This document shows positions 32,001-39,921 of a stretch of DNA of 64,000 nt, piece by piece; position 1 is the first letter of the stretch; each line of letters opens with the position of its first letter. The notes under the pieces were generated by a model. It ran no database searches. It was not told the origin of the DNA and saw only the letters and a list, made by a program, of their open reading frames with translations. A program made the position numbers and the translations under genes. Source of the stretch: Planctomycetes bacterium syqfu (GTDB lineage Bacteria; Planctomycetota; Phycisphaerae; Phycisphaerales; Phycisphaeraceae); assembly GCA_020974905.1 (NCBI GenBank), contig CP087563.1:1860001-1924000 (forward strand), given 5' to 3'.

Positions 32001-35000
32001 CCGATCGCATCCGTTTGTTCGATCATACGTCCAGCATCGTCGTATGTATACGTCCAGACGCCCATGTCAGGATCGTTCATGGAAAGCTTATGGCCGAGAC
32101 TGTTGTATGTGATTGAGGTTTCGTTAAGTTCACTATCGGTCAATTTCACCAATTGGCCAAGAAGGTTATAGTTGTATAACGTATCCTTATCGACACCTGA
32201 AAGAACCTGAGTAATTTTGTAGGTTCGGCCATGTGCATCATGGAATGAACGTGTCACCTTGCCTTCGGAGTCAGTGCTAACCGTTGCCCACGGGTCATTA
32301 TTGTATGAATATGCAGTCGTCACATTACCCGTTGGCGACCCCACATCACCAGCAGGAGGCACAGCAGTGCTGGCACGACCAATTGGATCGTAGAGCGTTT
32401 GGGCTTTGAGCTCGGTATGTGTCTGTGGATTATACGCTGTGTAACTTGAACCGTTTTCAAAATAGGGCAATGTTTGATAAACAGTGTTACCACGCTCATC
32501 ATATGTCGTACTGGTCACACGGTATTCAGCAGTTGCACCAGCTTCAGCTTCGACACGTCCTTGAATGCCACGTCCAAGACCATCGGAGTAAGTGTAACTG
32601 ACATGCCCGTTGGTTGTGTCAAGTGGATCATACGCACGACTAACCACATAGTTTTGGCTCAAACCGTTAGCGTCAATTCCACCATAGTAATACTCTGACT
32701 TGGAACGCCAGACTGTTGTGCCAGGGCGTGTCGGGTCAAGTCGTCCAACAGCATAATCTGAAGTAATTTCAGCAGTCGGCTCAGCCAAGGGGACAGTGCA
32801 TACATCACTGCGAACCGGACGGTATAACGCGTCAAATTCGCTCCAAGCGGCAAATCCACTGGGTTCTCGAGCTACAAGTGTAGCACCAGATCGAATATCA
32901 AATGTTGCATCGCTGATAAAATTCGTCCCGTTGACAGTAACAGTAATCGGGAAAATGTGATATTCTGAGTCATATGTTGTCGTCGTAACAATTCCCAGTG
33001 GGCTGGTCTGTTCGATCAGGTTGCCATAGATATCGTAATCGTATCCATTGGTTACATAGCCTGTAGCGGGTGTGCTACGCCAAAGTGACTCGGCTGTCAC
33101 ATTACCTCTAGCATCATAGGCATAAGTTGTCTCACGCAAAATGGTATTACCTGCGGAATCCGAAGTGATCTTTACTGATTCAGGCTTACTGATAATGTCT
33201 GTGTTAGCCAGCGTTGCATAAGTGAAATGCGTATAAGTTGCATCATCGACGGAATTGGGCAACACATCTGTAAAAGTATGATCACTTGGGTTAAATGCAG
33301 TGATTTCACCCAGATTCAGTTCTTTGACGAGATTGCCAGTTGAAGACGTATTATTTGCAGTCACATCGTAGATAAACTGCTTACAAGTCGAACGTCCATA
33401 TTGGGCCCCCAAGCCTTCATACTCTGTCATTACAGTTTGACTGATGTATGGAAAAGTCCACTTTCGGCCTGTACCTGTATCTTCGTATAGAACCACTTCT
33501 TCAACTTTGTTGATTGTTTCTGAGTACAGCAGATCGTCACTACCATAGATTTCAGTTCTGTATGGAACACCTTTTTTAGCCAAGGAATTAGCATCTGCAT
33601 ACTCACCATAGGCACTGCCATCTCGCCCGCCACTCTGGTGATAATAGGTTCGCTTATATCCTCCCAGCGCATCCGTTACTTGCACACACTGAAATCCGCG
33701 AAACTCTTTCTCAGAATAGTCCCACATGCCACCTTCATATGAATAGGAAGTCGTGGCCACCGTCCCCATACCGTCATCGACACTGACTGTATGAACCACA
33801 TATATAGGCTGTGACAAAAGGCTCTTTGCTCCAACTTCCCAAGGATCCTCAACAGTAGAAACGTCAATATCACGATTATCAAATTGTGTAGACGGAACAT
33901 AATTTACACTAACTTCACCGCCAGTCGAATTGTTAATACCAACGAGTAAATCTGGCAATTTACCCTTGTTAAGCTGTACATAGAACCCATTCAGATAGTC
34001 CGGCGAAGAAGGACGTATTAATCTATCCGGTAACATATCACCATTAATATCTCGAAATGCTACTCGGTTATCTCCATAAGGGTCATCTGATCGAATCCCT
34101 CCCCAATGAGACTCAGAACCTCGCAAGTACAGTCCTGTTATTTCAGTAATAGAACTTGAAAACCCAGCTCCTGTATTTATTTGAACCAAGAAACGATCAT
34201 ACGGTGACGAACGTTTTCTCATTACACGATCAGGCAATCCGTCACCATTAACATCAGCCAGAAGAGTAACCGTTTCGCCACCATAGGAATACGAGACACT
34301 ATTCCATTCTTGTTGAGTGCTATTGGGGTCATCTTCTGTTACTAGTGGCCCCCATGACTCTTCACTATCAAAACCACTTCCATTATTAAACTGGACCACA
34401 AAATTCGTAAACGGTGTAGTGCTTTTTCGCATAACACGATCAGGCAAACCATCTCCATTAATATCTATCAACTGTACACCATATGCACCGTTTGTATTAA
34501 TCCACCAAACACCAGACCATCCCGAGGGGGAACTAGATATATTTTCTAACGGCCCCCAATCAAGCCGAGCACTTCCAAATCCTGTTCCAGTATTCAATTG
34601 AACTCGATAATTTTCATATGGAGATGAGAACGACTGCAATATACGATCAGGTAATCCATCACCATTAATATCAATTGTTGCAGCTTTGCCGGTATTTGAA
34701 CCGTAACTCACTCCATACCAACCACGATATACACCATCAGCATAACACGGCCCCCATTCCGCTGACGTTTGAAACGAGTCTGAAGTCACGCTTGGCAGCC
34801 CTAAGCCTTTCTGAACATCTAAATATCCTTCATAATCGTTTTGATTATTAGGATCGCAAATTACACGATCCAAATAGCCATTGCCGTCAATATCAATCAA
34901 ATCCACATTAGTAATTTGAATTCCATTATGATTAAAAATAGGGCACTTCCACAAATAATCGTAACTTGCACCACCTTTGGTTTCCAAGCCATGCCATTGA

Positions 35001-36445
35001 TACAAAGTATCATTAGAATAAAAACCTGTCCCGGTATTACGTTCCGCGACAAAGTAATCATATGGGCTACCATATTTTCTCATAACCCTGTCTGGCAAGC
35101 CATCACTATCAATATCAACAATTGCAACAAGTGTGCTGCCATACCCTCCTTTAGCCTCCATACTGTTCCACTCTTGAGATGTTGCGCCTTGACTGGAGTG
35201 CCCTTCCCATAAAATCTTTTCTTCAAAAGAAAAATCTTGTTCTTGATACGTAAAGTTTAATGGCGGTAACGAAGTACTAGAATCACCCCCACGCTGGATC
35301 ACTGTCTCCAAAAGAGAGCGTCCTGTTGATACTGAATAATCATAATTTAGAAAATAATCACGCACTGTAACAAACTGAAATCCAGCATCAACTGGACGGA
35401 TAGCCACAGTAATTTGTTTTAATCTTTTTGTTTGCTCTACACGATATCCAGGCAAATAATTAATGGACACATCATCACGATCTTCCAAACTGAAAACCAC
35501 ATAATGAGTAGCTTCCTTTTCTAGAATTCCATCCCCATCAATATCACTGCCATTATATTTTATCCAATTGAGATATATTTGATTATTATGAACCACATAA
35601 TCAAATTTTGTGACATTACCATTAATATCACGAATCTGAGTTAAAACCCATCTAAAAGTAACAGGAAATTGGCTATCTGAAGCTGCAGGCAAAGCAAACC
35701 TGTCATTCAACATACCACTGGAAAAATAATATTTATTACCATTCCGATCTGTTACCTCCCATTTATTATCTGTATCACCTACGCCGCCTCGATACAATTT
35801 GAATTTCATAAAAGACTGATCTACCTCAGCACGATACAAGTCATTCTGAACATCTATGCAAATTAATCGAGACTGCACACCACCAAACGCTGCCACAAAA
35901 CCTTTAGATTCATCATATTCATCTTTAGGCAACCCGGTTGTCGTATCCCACGCAATTGGCACCCCGTTCTTTGTTTCACGTTGGATATAGCCCATATCCA
36001 ACGCCCAGCCCATCCCGCACCAAGTATTACCACCTGATGAATTGTAACCCAATACAATTTTTGGCTCAGTCCCTTGACGAGCAGGTGGAACTACAATCGG
36101 AATGGTATATGAAAATCGTCCTGTAAATGGGTCCGTCTGGAAATTTTGTATCGCTCCACCAGGCGTACTACTTGAAGTATTTACTCCACCCCCTTCTCCT
36201 CCGCCAGCACTCAATGCTGCAAGCTCAACACCTATAGACTTTGCATCCGCCTCAAGTTCTGTGTCTTCAGAAACTCTAGATTCTTCTCCCGCCACTGCCT
36301 GAGCAACTACTGCATTTTCGTCTTCAGCAAGAACATTTGACTGCGGAACATTACTAGTAGATTCAGCTACAATAGCATCTTCTGCTGCAATACAGAAATC
36401 TGCATGTATGCAAAATCCAACCATTATTAATAATACAATCTTCAT
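29030..36445 (-). CDS. RHS/SpvB-like polymorphic toxin with VCBS repeats and nuclease-like C-terminus
   Basis: 2471 aa. In order: signal peptide (1-21, ending DFCIA); SpvB-type region (TPGGAIQNFQTDPFTGRFSY); several FG-GAP/VCBS units (VDINGDGLPDRV-like, about 430-800); TcdB-middle-like segment; many YD/RHS repeats (YDYDIYGNLIEQT and similar); a membrane insert with two hydrophobic helices (about 1885-2028); the RHS core (YYLPDHLGSSSILTDRDG ... YYYGARYYDPELGRF ... RYAYVRNNPLKYTDPSG, ending about 2142); Gly/Ala-rich hydrophobic stretches with GDIATGALTGAISG-type repeats; and a C-terminal domain of about 85 residues with RPDAIDPKGRPVELKP and GASQLKKYEQATGKKGR, resembling PD-(D/E)xK nucleases (D...ExK). 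The ATG at 36445 is at the signal peptide. The cage normally holds the toxin until cleavage; the target is inferred to be nucleic acid. Confidence 0.85.
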   Translation of the reverse strand: MKIVLLIMVGFCIHADFCIAAEDAIVAESTSNVPQSNVLAEDENAVVAQAVAGEESRVSEDTELEADAKSIGVELAALSAGGGEGGGVNTSSSTPGGAIQNFQTDPFTGRFSYTIPIVVPPARQGTEPKIVLGYNSSGGNTWCGMGWALDMGYIQRETKNGVPIAWDTTTGLPKDEYDESKGFVAAFGGVQSRLICIDVQNDLYRAEVDQSFMKFKLYRGGVGDTDNKWEVTDRNGNKYYFSSGMLNDRFALPAASDSQFPVTFRWVLTQIRDINGNVTKFDYVVHNNQIYLNWIKYNGSDIDGDGILEKEATHYVVFSLEDRDDVSINYLPGYRVEQTKRLKQITVAIRPVDAGFQFVTVRDYFLNYDYSVSTGRSLLETVIQRGGDSSTSLPPLNFTYQEQDFSFEEKILWEGHSSQGATSQEWNSMEAKGGYGSTLVAIVDIDSDGLPDRVMRKYGSPYDYFVAERNTGTGFYSNDTLYQWHGLETKGGASYDYLWKCPIFNHNGIQITNVDLIDIDGNGYLDRVICDPNNQNDYEGYLDVQKGLGLPSVTSDSFQTSAEWGPCYADGVYRGWYGVSYGSNTGKAATIDINGDGLPDRILQSFSSPYENYRVQLNTGTGFGSARLDWGPLENISSSPSGWSGVWWINTNGAYGVQLIDINGDGLPDRVMRKSTTPFTNFVVQFNNGSGFDSEESWGPLVTEDDPNSTQQEWNSVSYSYGGETVTLLADVNGDGLPDRVMRKRSSPYDRFLVQINTGAGFSSSITEITGLYLRGSESHWGGIRSDDPYGDNRVAFRDINGDMLPDRLIRPSSPDYLNGFYVQLNKGKLPDLLVGINNSTGGEVSVNYVPSTQFDNRDIDVSTVEDPWEVGAKSLLSQPIYVVHTVSVDDGMGTVATTSYSYEGGMWDYSEKEFRGFQCVQVTDALGGYKRTYYHQSGGRDGSAYGEYADANSLAKKGVPYRTEIYGSDDLLYSETINKVEEVVLYEDTGTGRKWTFPYISQTVMTEYEGLGAQYGRSTCKQFIYDVTANNTSSTGNLVKELNLGEITAFNPSDHTFTDVLPNSVDDATYTHFTYATLANTDIISKPESVKITSDSAGNTILRETTYAYDARGNVTAESLWRSTPATGYVTNGYDYDIYGNLIEQTSPLGIVTTTTYDSEYHIFPITVTVNGTNFISDATFDIRSGATLVAREPSGFAAWSEFDALYRPVRSDVCTVPLAEPTAEITSDYAVGRLDPTRPGTTVWRSKSEYYYGGIDANGLSQNYVVSRAYDPLDTTNGHVSYTYSDGLGRGIQGRVEAEAGATAEYRVTSTTYDERGNTVYQTLPYFENGSSYTAYNPQTHTELKAQTLYDPIGRASTAVPPAGDVGSPTGNVTTAYSYNNDPWATVSTDSEGKVTRSFHDAHGRTYKITQVLSGVDKDTLYNYNLLGQLVKLTDSELNETSITYNSLGHKLSMNDPDMGVWTYTYDDAGRMIEQTDAIGNTVVFYYTDAQGYQDPLGRLLTKEVYNAQQQLQTTVTFEYDSNGGDSNYTIYPTQLYKVTDGQGWIKNSYDIHGNVLKSTRHLNKNSTDYTVQTTYDEADRPTDVVYPLSLASLAYTYDSAGNVIQVESTSGTNGSEIFYQIPTGSFNEQGQLTSFMYGAQVGGANMLHSYEYYANTKRLKRAQITGRDGVGLHKDLSYTYDTVSNLKTITDAVYAGSASSGITNIAYDDFHRMTEHNSVAQGLKTYTYDDLGNILTNGESGAGAYVYGTSRPHAVTTANGKSYTYDANGNMVTRDNQVLTYDAQNHLVQVDIDGGAGNGGTTVTYGYDDGGERLWKEVDDGTDTALTIWIGGIYESKPDSRNGNQIKQLLHVFAGSTRVCTFEPYTGVAALINSNSVIKAAYNGLMWPLRPGRMGITFMLGSFLLCLSICLHPMMRRRLRNYRGWGSDSLHRAVRMMYVAAVMVGFDGMPNRHTRHPRRQSSHRGSASASGASGDEEEHSPTWRPYRKRAFYLRSPYKQLITAVCLLAMVVVPLPQQALANVGVPDYDNVFYYYLPDHLGSSSILTDRDGDIVQHYSYSGFGQETYQHNTSAFELSNRYTGQILDEDTGLYYYGARYYDPELGRFTQADSVVQEPGDSQTLNRYAYVRNNPLKYTDPSGHFFITAILIGAAIGAATAAATGGDIATGALTGAISGLFGGVGAQLGGYIGAAAGGAAGGAVSSAITGGDIGMGALTGAISGLISHAVFDVTNLDAMIQDGSLISESWGYIPENLYAFAVYEAAGVLGGMAGAAVTGGDIGTGAMYGAIGGAMAWAIAYDLPSSYKNAISGDPQPHLILETLWDVVSVGMSVYEVIKTPSDPWAWGGLGGDIVAMAAPGVPGGFGAARAFGKGTVKTVAKGMRNSKVRAAASRGRKVHKSFAQKVKSKPGWKSEHTIYDKNGKALRPDAIDPKGRPVELKPNTPSGRRRGASQLKKYEQATGKKGRVIYY

Positions 36446-37034
36446 CGTACACTTAACGTAGTCGCAGATCGGTTGATGCATCATGTCCTCATTTCAGGAT
36501 ACGGGATATCCATACACGAATATACAGATAGCAAACACATATCACATTTATGTGTTAATAAATCGGAAATATTCCTCATTCTTGAGGCATTCCCATTTTT
36601 CAAAAATAAAAATGATTTCCCCAGACCATGTACAGCCTGCCCGGAACTCATCTTGCCTATATTCACAGTTTATATATCAAAAGAGTAGTATGTCAACAGG
36701 TAATTTTAACTATCTCTTCTGTGAATAGTATTCTTACAAAGCATACAATTTACTGCCACACCATATGATTGCATATCATCATATTTAACCGCATGTTAAA
36801 GCCAGAATTCTCCCCTGACTCTCGATTAGGGGAATGTCAACAATACACATCACCTACTAGATTCATATTGAATACAGCCTTCAAATCGATTTGAAGCTAT
36901 ACTCTAAAATCATCATTTTGACACATTTAGCCGGATCAGAACGTGTCCTTGCTTCATTCGCGATAATGGATCAAACTGACTGGAGCGTTCAACATCGGTA
37001 AGGCTTACGGCAGTTCACACTTGCTTGAGTCAAA
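36446..37034. other. AT-rich intergenic region at the element right end
   Basis: About 590 nt upstream of the RHS gene with no supported gene. Short frames on both strands are AT-driven and low complexity. It presumably contains the RHS promoter and the right inner end of the element. The last part (about 36960-37034) is closer to chromosomal composition. Confidence 0.5.
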
Positions 37035-37241
37035 TCGAATCCAGCCCCCCGCTATTTTTTGACTCAATAGAGTCGGGTAAAGGCTGATCTTAACTTCTTG
37101 CAAGCTTGGATCAGCCTTTATTCTTTTTACGTAATTGACGATTAATGCTCGCTTTTCTTCTACTGTCGCTGCCTGCAACACTTCTTCCAAGCGGTCGAAT
37201 TCGTCGCTGATACGCTTGCGGATTATGTCCGCTGATGGCAG
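37035..37241 (-). pseudogene. Recombinase 3' remnant with duplicated tRNA-fMet end (right boundary repeat)
   Basis: Plus-strand TCGAATCCAGC plus GCTATTTTTTGACTC begins at 37035 and matches 23757 onward. It encodes on the minus strand a near-identical recombinase C-terminus (EEKRALIVNYVKRIKADP against EEKRALIANYVKRIKADP). The C run is six long here and five in the tRNA, shifting the last codons. Identity stops abruptly at about 37241, where the IS5-like sequence begins. It is best explained as the end of a second related element that was integrated in tandem and later truncated. Confidence 0.8.
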
Positions 37242-37242
37242 G

Positions 37243-37990
37243 ACGATTTACTGCTCTTTGAAGCTCACTTCGATCAACTGCTCAACCCGCAGCATTCGCT
37301 GATCAAGTTGGCTAAGCAGTTCGACGGGGAGCATTTTGGAAAGAGCATTGGCGAACTCTACTGCCCGGACAACGGTGCGCTGGCATTGCCCACGCGGTTG
37401 ATGGTTGGGTTGCACTAGCTCAAGCATGCATTTAACGCGTCGGACGAATCAGTCGTGGAACGTTGGGTGGAGAATCCTACTTCCGGGGATGGCAATATTT
37501 TTGTGGTTATACGCATATGCAACATCGCCTGCCCATCCACCCCACGAGCCTCACACGTTGGCGGCAACGCATCGGTGATGACAAACTCGCCGAGTTGTTG
37601 TAGTACACCCTCGACCTGGCTGTGGGCAACAAACATCTGGCACACAACGAACTGAGCAAAGTCAATGTCGACACCACCGTACAGGAAAAAACATTACCTT
37701 CCCGACAGATTCAAAACTACTTTACAAAGCGATCGTCAAACTCGTCGACGCTGCCAAAGCCCGTGGCTCGCGTTGCGCCAGTCGTATCGGCGCGTGGGTA
37801 AACGCACAGCCATCAAGGTCGGACGCTGCGCACAAGCTCGGCAATTCAAACGCATGCGACGAGGACTGCGTCGGCTCAAAACGTATGTCGGCCGCCAGAT
37901 CCGTGATATCAACCGCAAGACGCCGCAACAGGATGATGCATTGAAAACCCTGTTAAACCAGTGCCAAAAGTTGCGGGGCTTTACGGGCGA
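37243..37990 (+). pseudogene. Decayed IS5-family transposase fragment
   Basis: Reading through frames recovers an IS5-type transposase N-terminal half: QLLNPQHSLIKLAKQFDG, YCPDNGALALPTRLMVGL, an in-frame stop after LH, VVERWVENP, LPIHPTSLTRWRQRIGDDKL, then NVDTTVQEK (first catalytic aspartate region) and RQFKRMRRGLRRLKTYVGRQIRDI. At least one stop and several frameshifts break it, and the C-terminal catalytic part and both terminal inverted repeats are missing. It abuts the recombinase remnant. The next 215 nt to the alcohol dehydrogenase hold nothing recognised. Confidence 0.85.
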
Positions 37991-38205
37991 TGTGTGAATC
38001 AGTCGGCCGACGTACGTTTAAACCATTACCATCGATACCAACCAAGATTTCTACCAAGACCATGAATGACATGGCCTTGAAGTTGCAAAAACTGCAAAAA
38101 AAGAGAATCAGGCAAGATACCAAGAAGATATGACAAGATCGTTTCAAGCTGAACGGGTATATTGGAGACATCGTCAAATTCCACGAAAGACAAGAGGATT
38201 GAGCA

Positions 38206-39249
38206 ATGAAGACAACCGGCTATGCAGCCCATTCAGCAGACAGTGAAATGGTCCCCTATCACTTTGAACGTCGTGACCTGCGTCCCAATGATGTGGCCAT
38301 CGAGATTCTCTATTGCGGGGTTTGTCACTCCGACCTGCACACCGTTAATGGTGACTGGGGTCCGCAGCCTTACCCACTGGTCCCCGGCCACGAAATCGTC
38401 GGTCGCGTGATGGAAGTTGGCCCTGATGTCACACAATACAAAGTCGATGATAACGTTGCCGTTGGCTGCATGGTCGATAGCTGTCAGGAATGCGATCAGT
38501 GCAAGCATGGCGAAGAACAATTCTGCCGACATGGTGTGACGTTTACCTACGGTGCACCTGATCGCATCTCCGGCGAAATGACGCAAGGTGGTTACTCCAG
38601 GCACATCGTCGTGCGTGAGGATTTTGTCCTGCGTGTGTCGGACAAACTGGACCTGCCGCGCGTTGCGCCGATTCTCTGTGCTGGTATCACCACCTTCTCC
38701 CCGCTGCGGACATGGGAAGTTGGTCCGGGCAGTCGCGTTGGCGTGATTGGACTGGGTGGTCTTGGGCATATGGCGGTGCAACTGGCGGTTGCCATGGGTG
38801 CCGCGGTCACGGTCATCAGCCGGTCAAAAAGCAAAGAAGCGGACGCCAGGGCATTGGGTGCCAAGGGCATTCTCGCCTCCACGGACAATGCTGCCATGCA
38901 AGCTGCAGGCTGTTCGTTTGATCTGATCATCGATACCGTGCCGGTGAAGCATAATCTGGATATCTACATCCCGCTGCTGGATGTCGACGGCTCATTGGTC
39001 ATCGTCGGCCAGGTTGGTCCCATTGAAGAGTTGATGTCTGTGCCGTTGGTGATGGGACGCCGTCGTATTGCCGGGTCATTAATCGGTGGTATCAAGCAAA
39101 CGCAGGAAGTCCTGGACTTCTGTGCAGCACACAACATTCACCCCAAGTGTGAAATGATTCGCAAGGACCAAATCAACGATGCCTTTGCACGTTTGGCTCA
39201 AGGTGACATTGCACATCGCTTCGTCATCGACATGAATCAAACTGCATAA
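38206..39249 (+). CDS. Zinc-dependent NAD(P) alcohol dehydrogenase, cinnamyl-alcohol-dehydrogenase type
   Basis: A 347-aa medium-chain dehydrogenase that interconverts alcohols and aldehydes, usually with NADPH in this subfamily (YahK/AdhC-like). The catalytic zinc site is CGVCHSDLHTVNGDWG with PLVPGHEIVGRV. The structural zinc loop is CQECDQCKHGEEQFCRHG (four cysteines). The Rossmann motif is GVIGLGGLGHMAVQLA. Family length is normal. AAGAGGA about 7 nt upstream supports the ATG. It is monocistronic, just outside the mobile region. The substrate is unknown. Confidence 0.93.
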   Translation: MKTTGYAAHSADSEMVPYHFERRDLRPNDVAIEILYCGVCHSDLHTVNGDWGPQPYPLVPGHEIVGRVMEVGPDVTQYKVDDNVAVGCMVDSCQECDQCKHGEEQFCRHGVTFTYGAPDRISGEMTQGGYSRHIVVREDFVLRVSDKLDLPRVAPILCAGITTFSPLRTWEVGPGSRVGVIGLGGLGHMAVQLAVAMGAAVTVISRSKSKEADARALGAKGILASTDNAAMQAAGCSFDLIIDTVPVKHNLDIYIPLLDVDGSLVIVGQVGPIEELMSVPLVMGRRRIAGSLIGGIKQTQEVLDFCAAHNIHPKCEMIRKDQINDAFARLAQGDIAHRFVIDMNQTA

Positions 39250-39276
39250 CACTGTAGATGTAACTGAAAGACGGCT

Positions 39277-39415
39277 ATTGCATTTTTCACTCAAGTGTCG
39301 TGTCGACGGGTGACGCGCGAGCTGTCAGTTCGCGGCGATTGAATTGGTTTTTCATTGAAGACGCACGCAGACATGGGCGCGCGTCAGACGCTACATTTTG
39401 AGTGAAAAATGCAAT
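39277..39415. repeat. MITE-like 139-bp element with perfect 18-bp terminal inverted repeats
   Basis: ATTGCATTTTTCACTCAA (39277-39294) and its exact complement TTGAGTGAAAAATGCAAT (39398-39415) flank a nested inverted pair TGACGCGCG (39311-39319) / CGCGCGTCA (39378-39386). No coding frame lies inside. It could be a miniature transposon or a long folded RNA. A target-site duplication is not obvious. Confidence 0.65.
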
Positions 39416-39580
39416 AAATAGACGAAAGTGACGATAACCGGTCATTGGTTGACTTCATGATCCTGTTCGACCATGTACTCACTTACTACGGTTGCAAGTC
39501 GGCAGAATGGATAGCAGGTTATTCCCAAAGTACCACCCGGTTATTTTACAAAAGCTTACGGAAAAGTTGCTTTAAAAATT

Positions 39581-39610
39581 TTGATACACACGGTAAGATT
39601 CAACTATAGT
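39581..39610 (+). promoter_or_regulatory. Candidate promoter upstream of the CheB-CheR-PAS kinase
   Basis: TTGATA (39581-39586) and TATAGT (39605-39610) with an 18-nt spacer, about 310 nt before the kinase ATG, in an AT-rich stretch. The rest of the gap 39416-39921 shows no gene and no other clear signal. Confidence 0.35.
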
Positions 39611-39921
39611 ATTTTTACTTACATCAAAGAACCATTATCGTTGCTCATGTGTTTGCACAAGCATGACCATCAGAGCGAATAACATCGTAAACAACTTCTG
39701 ATTATCAATTTACACTGATGCGTGGGAATTAACGCATTGACAATGCAAGACAAACCTGTTCGGCGAGTCTTGGTCTAATCTCTGCTGAATTTGATCGATC
39801 ACGTGACAACTTGTCACTGAACATGCCTCCCAAACATGACGATCGTGTAACTTTTTTCTTTACATGATGGTTATAAACTGGTGTCGGTACGTTTGATTTT
39901 CTTTGTTCCAGTGGGGCACAC

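Noticed and set aside
36473..36728. Short frames in the AT-rich region upstream of the RHS gene
   Set aside because: Low complexity, mutually overlapping on both strands, no ribosome site; chance frames of AT-rich DNA.
37953..38177. 74-aa minus-strand frame before the alcohol dehydrogenase
   Set aside because: Overlaps the IS5 remnant and has no family resemblance, signal or ribosome site.
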